DNA of 64,000 nt. Origin: Cryptomeria japonica. Lineage: Eukaryota; Streptophyta; Pinopsida; Cupressales; Cupressaceae. This document shows positions 49,096 to 61,087 of the stretch, one piece after another. The notes beneath the pieces are model-generated. The model saw only the letters and a list, made by a program, of their open reading frames with translations. It did not search any database and was not told the origin of the DNA. Positions within the stretch are counted from its first letter, which is position 1. Each line of letters begins with the position of its first letter. The DNA lies in assembly GCF_030272615.1 (NCBI RefSeq), contig NC_081415.1, positions 186,815,233 to 186,879,232 of the forward strand, given 5' to 3'. The position numbers and the translations under genes were made by a program.

Positions 49096-51936
49096 TCATT
49101 TCTTTCTTTGTTTTTTCTTTGAAGCTATGAAAAGACTAAGTGGAACATCGATGTCTTCATCATTTCCCCCCTCTGCAGATGCTCTGCCAACTGCTCGTGA
49201 TCTCAATGTATGCCTAGTCCTACACTGAGGACGAGGACACTGAAGCGAAGGGGGGTCCTCTACAATAAAAAAGAAATGGGTTTCATTAATTTAGAGAACA
49301 TAATTGTTGTTCTCTTTACCTGATGGGGCCACATCATTTTGTGTAGCCTCAACCTCAACATGCTGAACACCAATTACAATTATATTTGTTTAAAGCAATA
49401 ACAGTGGTCCTCTTTACCTGAGTGGGGAACATCACATTCTTGAGGTTGTGTACCTAGATCATGCTCCACTTGCTCACCACCGATTACATGCTCTAAAATA
49501 TTAACAAGAAAGGTTACATTAATTACTACTCTAATTACAAATTAAGATGTTTAATTGTATTAATAGCTAAATAAATAAATTTGAATAGCAAATGAATACC
49601 TCCACTACTGGGATGCACATCCAGACCTTCATGTGCGGGTGGTGTTTCACAATTAACAGGTTGCATTCCAATGACATGCACATTGTTATCATTGCTTACT
49701 TATTTAAAACAAATATAGTCACTTTATGTTGGAACTCAACATCAATTAGATTATTGGTAAAGTATTCAATTTGAAACAACTTCCATTTAGCATATTTACC
49801 TATGTGACAGATGCAGTCAAATATTGTGTATGCCCACTCAATTCTCATAGCCAATCAGCCACGACTGAATAGCCTTATCGGTAGGCAATTCTCTTGTCAT
49901 CTTCTGTGGCACTCTATTGAATTCAGAGCCCTGCATTTTTACTTGGTATCGTGAATTTTGCTTGCATCGTTTGATAAAAAAAAGAGTTTGCAATTTATTA
50001 ATATTTTGAGACAATATGGGAGTTTACATGAGATACTTACAATTCATGCAGCAAGTTTCATGTAACCACCAGAGCCAAGTTTGTGTTGCCCGTGCTTTTC
50101 TTGCCTTGCCTTGGTTGCCTTTGACGTGTCACTCAGTCTATAAAAAGTTTGAAATATGTTAGATTATAAAAATATAAAGAGTAATTAATTAGTACATAAT
50201 TACATTCTTAATAGTATCCCGTACCTTCTTCTGGCATCTACTAGTGTATTTCCTTTTTTCCTTTCAATTCTCTCCTTGGCATCCAAAATTAGGTCCTTCC
50301 ACTCGCTCTCTGGAATCATGGGGGGATGCTCGTACTTTAGATTCCTCTCCAAATGGGTCCTGTATTGGTCCCTCACATACTTTAGATATGTGCCAACTTT
50401 TTCAAGGAGCTTGGTTTTGTCAAAGGTGTCATTTCTAAACCACTCAACCATTTGGTTTGTCAATTCATCTTTTAACCTTTTTTCTTGGTCATTCCACCTT
50501 TTAAAGCAAAAACAAACCTGTTAGATTCAGAAATGAACTAAAGCTACATTTATTACACTACAAGAAATGGATCAAAGGAAAAGTATTCTAGCAATGATAT
50601 GAAATCAAAAGTGGATAAGGGTTAGTTCACCTATGATGTACCACCTTTTACGTATGGTGGGCCCAAATATCTGCAATGCAATGTCACTAAGATGTTTATA
50701 GAAAATATCATTGCCTGCAAAAAATTCATGGGATCATTAGTCCAAAATGAGTGATCATAAAGTAAATTACAATTAGAGTATATATAATAATAATTTTAAA
50801 GTACTTGGAAACTTTTGTATCTTTAAGGGAATCATTTATTCGTTGCTCACCACGAATGTGGCCTGCAATGTTCCTGTACTAGAAATACAAGAAGATCCAA
50901 GAAACGATGCTATGTTATCAGCAGTAGTCGCCTATGGCACCTCCTCATGTGCATCTCCTCCTGCAAAAAATGAATCCACTATGAAATGGCATTAGAATTG
51001 AAGAAAGAACACTTGAAGGGAAATAAACACATGATAGAAGATAGAGCAAAAGAGAGATCTACCAACAGTGGGCGGGCCAATATGACATGCACTAGAGGAT
51101 GTCTGCATGCTACATGTTGCCGACATTGCAGTCGGAAATACAGGTGAGGGTGACCTCTGATGAGGCGGCGTCGGCATTTGCACAGTAACATTGACAACAC
51201 CTAAAGAATAATACATTAAATAAATCAAACATTAAATATATGAAAAGTGCAAGAATTGTAAACAAGGATGAACCTTTATTTTGAAAATTGACAGTATCAA
51301 GTATGATGTGTTTTGGGTACTCAGAGTGATAAGCCAAGCAAGTGATAATACAAGAAAATTGTCATCACCTGATCTTGCAACACCCTGATCGTAGGAACGA
51401 CTTTCATGAGGGCGGATAAATTGTTGTAAAAACAATACGTACATATTCTAGTTAATGACATAAAAAGAGAATAAAATATAAACCATTATTGAACTTTTGT
51501 TATAATTAAAGCTTTCATTACTGCTTACTTGCAAGTTTTCTATTGTCTTATACAATAATTCCACCCTCTGTTGTATCTCATCAGTGGTAGGATGCACAGC
51601 TGCCAAAGCAACAATCTCTTTTCTAATTTTTATAAGAGGCATTTTAAAGAGTTGCACAAGGTCTGTGGGATCTTCAGGGTCATCATTGCTTAACCCTAAT
51701 GATTCCACATCCACAGAAAGGTGCTCAGGTACTACAACTCCCTTTCCCTTTCCCCGAACATCCGGCTGTGTCAAGAATATCATTAGCAATTAAAAAATTA
51801 GTATAAATCACTAAAAAAAAGAACATAATAATGTAACAGTTTGCTTCTACCTAATTTGTACAATTACAATGAGGTTTACCTGCTCGGTAGAAGTGTCACA
51901 AGGTACATCTCTATCTGCAATATGTGATGGATCCAT
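49096..51936 (-). CDS. TNP1/Ptta-like protein gene of the CACTA element, multi-exon
   Basis: The start is taken at 51,936 (MDPSHIADRDVPCDTSTEQ, with GT donor). The next exon is at 51,766-51,530 ('PDVRGKGKGVVVPEHLSVDV' ... 'VELLYKTIENLQ'). Smaller exons follow near 51,440, 51,195-51,060 ('VVNVTVQMPTPPHQRSPSP') and 50,960. The conserved part is at about 50,495-50,225: 'LTNQMVEWFRNDTF', 'YVRDQYRTHLERN' and 'SEWKDLILDAKERIERKK'. It continues at 50,140-50,050 with 'DTSKATKARQEKHGQHKLGS', the typical region of the Plant_transposase (Ptta/En/Spm) family. The final exon ends 'IDVPLSLFIASKKKQRKK' at 49,096. A TAG at 50,932 interrupts one exon ('HEEVP*ATTAD'). Exon borders are approximate. In En/Spm the homologous product binds subterminal repeats. 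Confidence 0.65.
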
Positions 51937-52363
51937 GTCGGCCTGTGACAAAGAAAAAATATAAAAGACATTAGCGAAATTACATCATACACAACATGAA
52001 CAACATGAACTTTGTAGACAAAAAGAGTATTAAATATTGAAAAGATGTTGTCATCAAAATCATTGTCAATTTTTTAATTCCTTACCTTTACTTTATGTAG
52101 ACTATGCAGGATCCTCAACTAAATGGTCACATAAATAGTCACACAGCTAATAAACAATCCAATTTCCATAAATGAACACAGTTTAAAAATTGTCACATAA
52201 ATAGTCACACTCCCTATCTCCATCTCCATATTAAAAGTTGCATCATGAATTAATTATGTAATGGCATTAGAATTCAAAACAGAATGAATTAATTATGTAA
52301 AAAAAATTCTATCAAGAAGTCAATATTAAATATATAATATACTAATCGCATTCTTCATACATT

Positions 52364-52393
52364 TCATTCTTCATCATCATGAACATTAAGGTC

Positions 52394-52456
<63 letters not shown>

Positions 52457-52517
52457 GTCATCATCATCATCATCATCAACGTCTTCACCATCATCATCAC
52501 CATCATCACCATCACCG

Positions 52518-52585
<68 letters not shown>

Positions 52586-55500
52586 TTCTTCTTCTTCTTC
52601 TTCTTCTTCTTCTTCTTCTTCATCGTCATTGTGAAACTGTCGATCATGATCATCATCCACTTCATCTTCTACTTCTTCGGTATCTTCTTCTTTGGTATCT
52701 TCTTCTTCCATCACATTATACTTTATTGGCCTTCCTCTTGGATCATGTCTAACAACAAATGACCAACCCGATTTATGTGGAACCTCTGAGTAAAATACTT
52801 GCTCACATTGGCTTAGAAGAACATGGGGCTCATCCCCAACTGGTTCAAATGACCTTGTATTTAGCATTATAAAACCATTATCATGTTCAATAACAGTTCT
52901 ATCAAGATCATTTTTATTCAATCGTAGCCTGTACCATTTGATGACGAACAAAACTAATTTGAAGGAATTAAAGTCACACTCAAGTATATCATCCAAAATG
53001 CCATAGTATCGATTTTGAGACTGTTGAGGATGAATGTCATTTCTCGATGAAATATTTGTCACCTCAAAGACTACAGTGATGCCAGAATCACAAGTTTTCT
53101 TCGTGTCATCCAACTTTTTTATGCAAAATTTATGACCATTGCAGCACATAGCGTTGTGACATTTGACCTGTGATATGTCAAACATGTAAAATTTATTGCA
53201 TTGTGAGTTGATAAACATATGGGTGATTAATAAATTTATACGTACCTCTTTATCTCTTAAACCATATGCTAAATCAATTTCCCTTTGCGTAACATTGGAA
53301 TCTCCATTACGATGTGCTTCTTTAACCAATGAAGCCACACCTTCCCATGTTAATGTGCATCCAGAATGTTGACAACGTTCAATCCATACCGTCATCCAAT
53401 CAAGATTGTTTGCAATATACAAATGTAGTGCATCCCACTCTCGACCAACTATACAAAAAATAAATAGATGTCTTACAATTGATTTATTTTGAAGATTAAG
53501 AATTAATTAACTACAATAACATCTTATAATTACCTCTCACTTTCCTCAATCTACCTTTCCCCATCAAGTACTCCCTTTCGAATTTGTTAATGGTGTTGGG
53601 ATCCCAAATGCGATCCACGCGGATCTTTGCTGCAAACTTAGGAAGATATTCAGAAATGTACACCATAGTCTGGTATACCATATATCCCTCTACCATAGAA
53701 CCCTCAGGATGTGCTCTTTGTTGAACCAAAGCCTTCAAAAATTTCAAGTTCCTCTCAACCATCCACATTGACCTAGTGTGTACAGGTCCACACAATTCAA
53801 TCACCTCAACTTAGTGTATGAGGTAGTGTTCTTGTGCATTGAAAAAAGCTGGAGGTAGACACTTTTGCATTTCACACATTAAATGAGGAATTTTTCTCTT
53901 CCAATATTTTATATCATCTTTATGGATTTCTTTACATGACAACCACCTACAAGGTATTCAAGATGCAAAAAAATATATTACATAAGAAGTAAAACAAATC
54001 GCAAATATAATATCTATACAATGAACTAAACAAATATCACTACTTACCTCATGTATTTTCCAAGATCATATATGACTTGCTTGACATTATTGTCGAAGTC
54101 ATCTAGGAGAGATAGAGGTAGAATGTACTGCAACAATTATAAAATTATCTTTTCATTTTTTTGTAACATAATGAAAAGCACACGTATGCGCAGTACTTAA
54201 ATACATACTAAAAACACAAGAACATGAATTACCTTAATGAAGGTATGCCAATCATGCATTTTCATCCCTGGCCCAAATTCACTTTTCTTTAATATGAGAT
54301 TATTTATGTTCGCAGAAAATCCTGTGGGAAATCGAATTTTTCGTATGACTTCTTTTATAGCATTGCTTTGCTAGTCCATTAATAACCAAGGAAGCTCACT
54401 TATATTAATCTGGTCTCCATGGCTATTTGATTGAATGACATTTATCATTGCATGATTGGAATCCTGAATGTCACTACATATTTTGACAATTTTTTCTTTG
54501 TCACGCCTTCCATCCAATATTTTCCATAATGTCTCTGTTATATTCTTTCCAATATGCATACTATCAAACAAATGAACAATTTGTAATTGCTCATGGTAGG
54601 GCAACCTACTAAATTGTCAGGGATAACTTTTTATTCCCTTAGGAAGGTGGTTATTTATGCCTTCACGACCTTCATGATCATCAATCACGCCATCAGTAAA
54701 CAAAACAAAATAGAAAAGATGTTTTATGACAAACCAATAGATGGAATTACATTACCTTGATGATTAATTCTATTATATTCCAACTTCCACAGGTGAGGTG
54801 TCATTCTTCGTGGCTTTGATGTATTCTCTTCTTTCCCATTGAAAAGATGTTTTTCAGTATATTGATACTTATGATTTTTGTGGAGAAAGTGCCTATACTC
54901 ATCAAACACCTGCTTTCCTAAACTTTTTGAATGACAAGATTCCATCTTTGGACCACAAACAGGACATGCAAATTTTTCCTTTATTTGAAGACCTAAAAGA
55001 TAATGTATAATTGGATTAAATATGATAATTTTTTGAATTATAATGTTCATGCACAACTTAGACACTATAACATACCACAAAAATGTGTTAGCCCCAGGGC
55101 ATCGTGTATTGTCCATAGAAGCATCGCATGGAATTGAAATTGTCTTTGTCCTATTGGTCTAGAGATGTCATACATAGTGACACCATTCCATAACTCCAAC
55201 AACTTGTTGATAAGAGGCTCGATATATACATTCATATCTTTAACTTGGTACTTACCTAATCGAATGAACAAAAACATTACATAGTTATTATGATCATTTT
55301 ACTGCAATATTTATAATTAAATTTAGATGACTATATTTAAATGATAAAATACCTGGAACAATCATTGCCAACATTATGTGCTCCCTCTTTATCGACATCC
55401 ATGGAGGAATGTTATTGTTGATAACAAAAACAGGCCACGTTGAGTAAACAAATCTCATCTCTCCAAATGGATTGACACCATCTGCTGCCAATGAAAGCCT

Positions 55501-56597
55501 AAGATTACGAGGTTCTTCTTTAAAGTGTGGCCACTTTTCCTCTATGTCCATAAATGTTGAACCACCCACAGGCATTCGAATAATGTCATCTTGACTTCTA
55601 TTGCGTGCATGGTAATCCATAAATTGTGCCAAGCTAGTGCACTTGAATAATCGTTGCATACGTGGAATAATAGGAATATAGAGAAGAACCTTGCAAGGAA
55701 CCCTTTTTGTTATTTGATCTATTTGATATCTACTGATATGACATTCAGGGCATTCAGTTCAAAATTCATGTTGTTTGTGATATATAATATGATCATTGGG
55801 ACAAGCATCTATTGCTTGATACTCCATTCCAATATATTTCATAATGGCAGATAATTCTCGGTATGAGTGAGGTAGAATATTTGATGGTGGTAACAAAAAC
55901 TCACCTATCAATCTACAACAACAAAATATAATTTGTTATAATAAAGAATATTAATGGTACAACATGATTCATAGTTTATTCTGACATATATGACATGCCT
56001 TAACATACGTGACATTGTTATGTTGGATAAACCATTCATAACCTTCAAGTTCACCAACAACAATATAGCAGAGAGAAGAGTTGCCTACAAGCCTTCATAA
56101 AGGGCCTCAGATGACTTCTCAAGTAGAGGGACATCATGAACAACATCAAGTTCATCTTCATCATCATGATCAGCTACACGAGTACTAAATGAGTCATGGA
56201 TCAATGTATTTATACCATCATCTTCAATTGTGTTTTCTGGCTCATGATCGTCATCTTCCATGGGATCATTAGCTTCAGCTTCAATATTCACACCTCCATG
56301 TTCGTCCACTTTGAAAACCATATTCTCAGGGTTGTGTTGATCCATACCATGTGCTCCAAGGTGCTCGACCTATATAAAATTGATATACATAAATAAATCA
56401 TGATCATGATCTCATCATCACGTGATTTATTATGTATATAAATATTCAAAATGATATAATAAAAAACTTACCAATGGATGATAATCATGTCCACCTTCAA
56501 TGTGACCATGCAGCATACAATGTTTCTTCGTTGTTTTGATTAGAAGTCTTCTAGTCTTTAACCCCTTACAAATTTTGCATGGACAATAAGTTTCCAT
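52364..56597 (-). pseudogene. CACTA TNP2-type transposase (Transposase_21), decayed
   Basis: Exons 56597-56472, 56370-56009, 55912-55353, 55255-55076, 54992-54756 and further ones to 52,364 give the domain order of TNP2. First is a Transpos_assoc-like Cys region ('METYCPCKICKG'). Transposase_21 follows with 'RNLRLSLAADGVNPFG', 'WPVFVINNNIPPWMS', 'VYIEPLINKLLELW', 'KFACPVCGPK' and 'HLFDSMHIGKN'. Next is DUF4218 ('LPPAFFN', 'ELCGPVHTRSMWMVERNLKF', 'RAHPEGSMVEGY'). DUF4216 comes last ('NRYYGILDDILECDF', 'VLLSQCEQVFYSE'). The Asp residues of ADG and FDSMH are probable catalytic positions. Stops at 56,085 (TAG), 55,759 (TGA), 54,617 (TGA), 54,371 (TAG) and 53,811 (TAA) break it. The first exon lacks the usual start of the Transpos_assoc domain. 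Confidence 0.85.
52385..52650 (-). repeat. Trinucleotide repeat coding an Asp/Glu tail of TNP2
   Basis: ATC/TCA repeats followed by TTC repeats on the plus strand, read on the minus strand as GAA then GAT codons. This gives a Glu run followed by about 70 mostly Asp residues with a few Gly and Val. The frame stays open to a TGA at 52,364. The other five frames give Met-, Ile- or His-rich artefacts. Confidence 0.9.
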
Positions 56598-56649
56598 CAC
56601 CTTTTCTTTTCAAGTTAGACCACAATCTAGCAATTGTCTCCTTATTTTG

Positions 56650-57480
56650 TTGTTCGTTGATATTGTCTGACATGGTCTTTCTTCACAGGCAAGAAAATAG
56701 AAATTATTGTCTCACATGGTCTTTCCCTCAGGAGCTGGCAGATCTTGCTTCCATACTTTAATTCTGTTTTCTCAAAGGACAATCCTAAAAATCCATGCAT
56801 TGCAAACAACTTTTTACACCTTTGTTGGTTGTGGTGGCATCACAGAGAGTTTACATCAATAAATGAAGAACATGCCAATGCTTTTAATGCAGCAATAGAA
56901 GTCTATCTCTTATTCAATATCTCTAGTGAAACCCCCATGATCTTTTGTTGGAGTAGAATTTGTTATATTCTAGAAAGGGTCTTGTCCTTTGTTGATGGGA
57001 TATTCATCTACCTCAAGAAATAACTTTTCTTTTCTCCAGCAAGAAGTGGAACTAAATGAAGATCTAGCACCATGAAATTAATCCTCAAAATGATTACTAT
57101 ATTTAGTTTTGGTAGATAATGATCTGGGTAAAATACTAATGTGGCTTTATGAAACATTATGTACTAGCTTAGCATACTCTAACAACTTTGGTGTGACATG
57201 CTACATCCAATTAAGTCTCCATCAGTATCTCTATTGTGTTTATGGATTGGGATTCAATGTACTCTTTTTATACACAGATTTTACTTTCAACTGAGGAGGT
57301 TTGTATGTACTTACTTGTCTTTTGATTGTATCCCTATTTCAAGAATTTCTTCTATCAACAAATCATTTGTTGTAAGTCGTACAAGTGGAAGCTTGAACAT
57401 GCCTTCCATGCTAGCCTTGTTGATACGTTCAACACCTTCTTGTGCAACAAATCTTTAGAACTCCATTTTTCCGAATTGAA
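56650..57480 (-). pseudogene. Possible captured exons of an unknown gene, upstream of TNP2
   Basis: The minus strand at about 57,450-57,320 reads 'FVAQEGVERINKASMEG', 'MFKLPLVRLTTNDLLIEEIL' and 'EIGIQSKD', then a GTAAGT donor. A second protein-like stretch at about 57,000-56,720 reads 'GVSLEILNKR', 'TSIAALKALACSSFIDVNSL' and 'CKKLFAMHGFLGLSFEKTEL', with three stops. No family is recognised. Both lie outside the TNP2 domains, so captured gene pieces are one explanation and chance is another. Confidence 0.3.
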
Positions 57481-58192
57481 GAGTGAGTAGTAGGGACAAT
57501 CTAGGACACTTACAAAGGTTTTGCAAGAGAGATAAATAGACCTAAATATTATGGCTTAATAATGATCAATAGGTAAACATATAAGAAACTCTCAATATCA
57601 AAATGACTTTCTCAATTGTCTTTACTAGAAATGGATAGATATGCTAATAATGGCTTTATGACTGTATGTCAACTTAAGACTCAATCCAAGAAGAGCTAGA
57701 ACTAATATGCGATATCTAGATTTATGATCTCTATAATATAACAATCCCATAATTACGTTTCCACTCATCTATACCACAACACAAACATCATGCTAGTGTT
57801 CAGCCATAGCAATTCATATCCTAATTATAGAATGTGAAATATGCACATAACTATGAATAAAGATTAAGAAAAACAAAGAAAGATGCTTATTGCAAACATA
57901 AATGACTAATGGACAAGAATTGAATTCATTGTAGATAGTTTTGAATATCAAATTCACTTATTTGTGTGCATTTAGTAACTCATGTACTTGTGGCCAACCA
58001 TATATCTCTTTTATAAATTAAACACTTATTAATAACATTAAATGGCTGAGTAATTATGTTTTAGTTGAAATTGAAAACAAAATATTTTATCTCAAGACAA
58101 GTCACACTATTCCCTATCATATTTTAGACTCTTGGTTTTGTTAGTAGTGGTTTGATGTCTTTGGACTTGATCATTGCATTTCTTTAGTTACG
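57481..58192. other. CACTA interior, no gene seen
   Basis: AT-rich DNA between the possible captured exons and the PPR fragment. Nothing recognisable. Confidence 0.4.
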
Positions 58193-58891
58193 TTTGCCAG
58201 CCTAATCCCAGCCTATGCCAAAATGGGAGCTTTGGAATAGGGTATGGACATCCATCAAAGCATAAAAGATAGAGGAATTTTGTCAGATGTAGTTGCAACT
58301 GCACAAAATGGATTTGTTGAGAAGGTTTTAGAAACTTTCAAGCAAATGCAATCGACAGGTGTAAAGCCAAATTCCACGACCATTGCTACTATCCTCCCTG
58401 CCTGTGCCAAAATGGGAGATTTGGAACAGGGTATGGACATTCATCGAAGCATAAAGGATAGAGAAATTTTGTTAGATGTTGTAGTTGTAACTGCTTTGGT
58501 AGACATGTATGCAAAATGTGGAAGCATAGACAAGGCACGTGAACTATTTGATAGAATGCCTAAAAGAAATGTCGTCTCATGGACTGCAATGATTGTTGGA
58601 TATGCACAAAATCGATTTGTTGAAAAGGCTTTAGACACTGTCAAGCAAATGGAATTGGAAGGCGTAAAGCCAAATTCCACAACCTTTTCTAGCATCCTCC
58701 CTGCCTGTGCAAAAATGGGAGCTTTGGAACAGGGTATGGACATCCATCAAAGCATAACAGATAGAGGAATTTTGTCAGGTGTTGTACTTGCAAATGCCCT
58801 GCTTAACATGAATGCAAAGTGTGGAAACATGGACAAGGCTCGTGAATTGTTTGATACGATGCCGCAAAGAGATGTGATCTCATGTGAATAA
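58193..58891 (+). pseudogene. Captured PPR protein gene fragment (PLS type)
   Basis: The frame encodes pentatricopeptide repeats of the PLS class, whose members bind organelle RNA: 'GVKPNSTTIATILPACAKMG', 'VTALVDMYAKCGSIDKAREL', 'FDRMPKRNVVSWTAMIVGYA' and 'NALLNMNAKCGNMDKARELF'. There is no start codon, no organelle targeting sequence and no C-terminal E/DYW domain, so it is an internal piece of a larger gene. The first repeat has lost about 38 codons in frame (DVV joined to ATAQNGFVEK). A TAG at 58,238 stands where the two sister repeats have CAG (58,427 and 58,730). It lies 0.5 kb inside the CACTA right end, on the strand opposite to the transposase. The repeats are very alike, as expected of conifer PPR genes. 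Confidence 0.9.
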
Positions 58892-59386
58892 TCAACACAC
58901 GCGTATACGGGAGGAAGGGATTTCTGATTCAAAATTGAACGCTTACTCCTCAATCATAGTTCTATGGTTTTATGAGACTAAACTAGGACAATTAACCACC
59001 ACTTGTATATTTTTTGCAACATGAAATTAAAAACTAGGGCAATTTGAATCTACCTCCTGCGTGGGATTGCCTTCGATGCGGGTTTGATGTTCTTGGGGGT
59101 TGAATTTGCCACGGACGCCTACGTGGGATTGCAATTCATAAATGAATTCCCTACCTCTTTTTTTATTTTGTAATGGCCGCTGTCGTCAGAATTACGATGA
59201 ACGCGAGCACTTTTTTGAAAAAAAGAAAATTCTCATTGCTAATGCCTTCTTCGTTGAAACCAAATGGGTAATTTCCGTCGAAATTACGATGAATGCGGGC
59301 ATTTTTTCAAAAAAAATCAAATTTGGCCACAATATACCTTCTCCGTTGGAAAACTCAGTCGAAAACCTAGTCCAAATGTATTAGTG
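58892..59386. repeat. CACTA right subterminal region and right terminal inverted repeat
   Basis: 'gtcagaattacgatgaacgcgagca' and 'gtcgaaattacgatgaatgcgggca' near 59,190 and 59,280 are two copies of a ~90-bp unit. A pair of 'cctacgtgggattgc' words lies near 59,060 and 59,120. The element ends in TCCAAATGTATTAGTG (59,371-59,386). Confidence 0.7.
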
Positions 59387-61087
59387 TAACTTAGATCATC
59401 TAGAAAACTTGATCAACTTTTATGTTTAAATCAATATGGGAAAAGATTGTCTCTACCGGTTATCGCCTATGCAAGTTTTAATTTCTGTATTCGCTTTTGC
59501 TTAAGTAATGGCAAGCCTTTCTTTGTTTGATTGGACCCTGTTGTATGGATTGATTTGGGGTACCTATTTTTATCCTCGGTATCGAGTTTGACTGTTGTTT
59601 AGTGGTAGTGTTGTAAATGGTCATATCCTTTATGTGGGCGTCGAATGATGTTTGGTGGTTGACCATAGCTGGCCAGGTCTCTAGTTAGAGTATCATCTGT
59701 CAATGCACCTCATATGAAGTCGTGTTTGACCAAATGGTTGTTCTATCCATTTTGAACTTTGTTGCTTAACCATGTGTATTTCTTGGTTTTTTGAGTTCGT
59801 TTGAGTATAGTCTAGTGTTGTAAGGGAAAGTGGCTTTCGATTGGGGGTCGTGCCCAAAGTGGTTGCTAGGTAACCCATCGAAAGTGTGTCTAATAAGTGA
59901 TAACCTTATAGTATATTAGAGAGTTAGTTAATGAATCACTAAGTAAGATAATTGTGCCTCACACATGGGATGAGTGCTAACACAAACTCGACATGCAGTG
60001 AGAAGGCCTGAAATGGCAAACCATCATCCTTGTCTTCACGAAAGGATGTGTGGGTCCACATGAGGCTTGGATGGGTTGGAGATTCGGAATAGGTTGCTAG
60101 GGTAACCCAGTGGATGGGGCCGGAACCTATGAAGACTTGCCATGGTAACCATACCAGGTTGTGTGATGACACTTATCCCCTATGTTCGGTAGTGTGTTGT
60201 TGTGTTGATTTGATAGGATCACTTTTGTGGAGTTGTCTTGTTGCTTATGCCCTTGTGAGTACCTGATATCATGCTAGACCTTGGGTTGTGATGACTTAGT
60301 TTTGCGGATGCTCCAGTGGAACTACATATTTGCTTCTATTATGTTCAGTTGGATCCTTTCCTATTCAAGGACCATTTATGTATTTATTTGACCGTTGTGG
60401 TGGTTTGTATATTGGTTATGTTCGCCTTGATGACAAGGTTGTAAATGATGTGAACCTTACGTATTCTTAACTTATTTAAATGATCAGAGGGGTCTTACAG
60501 TTGAGCAGACCCGGAGATGTAGCCCTCTAGGGGTGAACTCCGATATCAATTTGGTGTTATGTGATGCTTATGTTCTTATGTTTCCTGTTTAGTTTTAGGA
60601 TGTATGGATGGCATTATGTTAGAATGTATAAAGTGGATAGGATGAAAGTAATCTTAAATGCATGTATGCAGTCATCTTTTAAATGTAGTAAATTGGATTA
60701 TGAAAGAATGTAAATTAGAATAATGGGATATATTCAGTTATTGTTAAGGAAATTAAGTATGCATGGAAATATCTTATTAGTTTATGATGAAATTCAAGTG
60801 TGTTTTAAATTAGATGCATGGCTTATATTTTAATGAAAGCTTGAACGTAAGGTATGAATAAATCTTAATGGATAAACCTTGTCATGTGATCTATATATGT
60901 GGAATTAAGTAATCACATTGGGAAACTCTTTAGGTGTTAGTTGATGTCTTCCGCCATGTAACCTGTGCTTTGATATCTTGTTGTATCATTGTGTTGTGTT
61001 TAATTTCAAAAAAAAAAGTTATTTGCACTCTATTCTTGTGTTTTAGCTTAATCCCTTTGGGGTTTCCTGGCGGGGCATTACAAATTA

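Larger units (their letters stand above)
34842..59389 (-). mobile_element. CACTA (En/Spm, CMC) transposon, 24.5 kb, with cargo
   Basis: The element proper is 34,845-59,386. Its ends are CACTAGTACATTCGGA and, reversed, CACTAATACATTTGGA (14 of 16 match). TAA is duplicated at 34,842-34,844 and 59,387-59,389. Length is 24,542 bp, or about 18.3 kb without the nested 6.2-kb element. Minus-strand TNP2 and TNP1-like genes confirm the class. The DNA between the left end and the TNP1-like gene holds ORF-A, copies of subterminal repeat and the nested element. The right end holds a PPR fragment. Stops in TNP2 suggest this copy cannot move itself. Confidence 0.95.
32359..61087. mobile_element. Solo LTR of 4.17 kb, split by a CACTA transposon
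   Basis: The left piece is 32,364-34,844 and the right piece is 59,390-61,082. The ends are TGTAGTGCCCC and GGGGCATTACA, an inverted pair with the TG...CA expected of LTRs. AATTA is duplicated at 32,359-32,363 and 61,083-61,087. Joining the pieces gives a sequence collinear with copy 1 (1-2,969) across the junction: 'ctgcaatctaacttagatc' against 'ctgtaatccgatttggatc'. No internal retroelement sequence remains, so this is a solo LTR left by recombination. An LTR of this size is large even for plants. (AT)n lies at 32,579-32,610. Confidence 0.9.

Noticed and set aside
52342-52762. Met-rich and Ile-rich frames opposite or overlapping the TNP2 tail
   Set aside because: They are other readings of the GAT/ATC repeat. 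Only the Asp/Glu frame is continuous with the DUF4216 domain.
58244-58953. Minus-strand frames opposite the PPR fragment
   Set aside because: They are shadows of the plus-strand PPR repeats and repeat with the same period.
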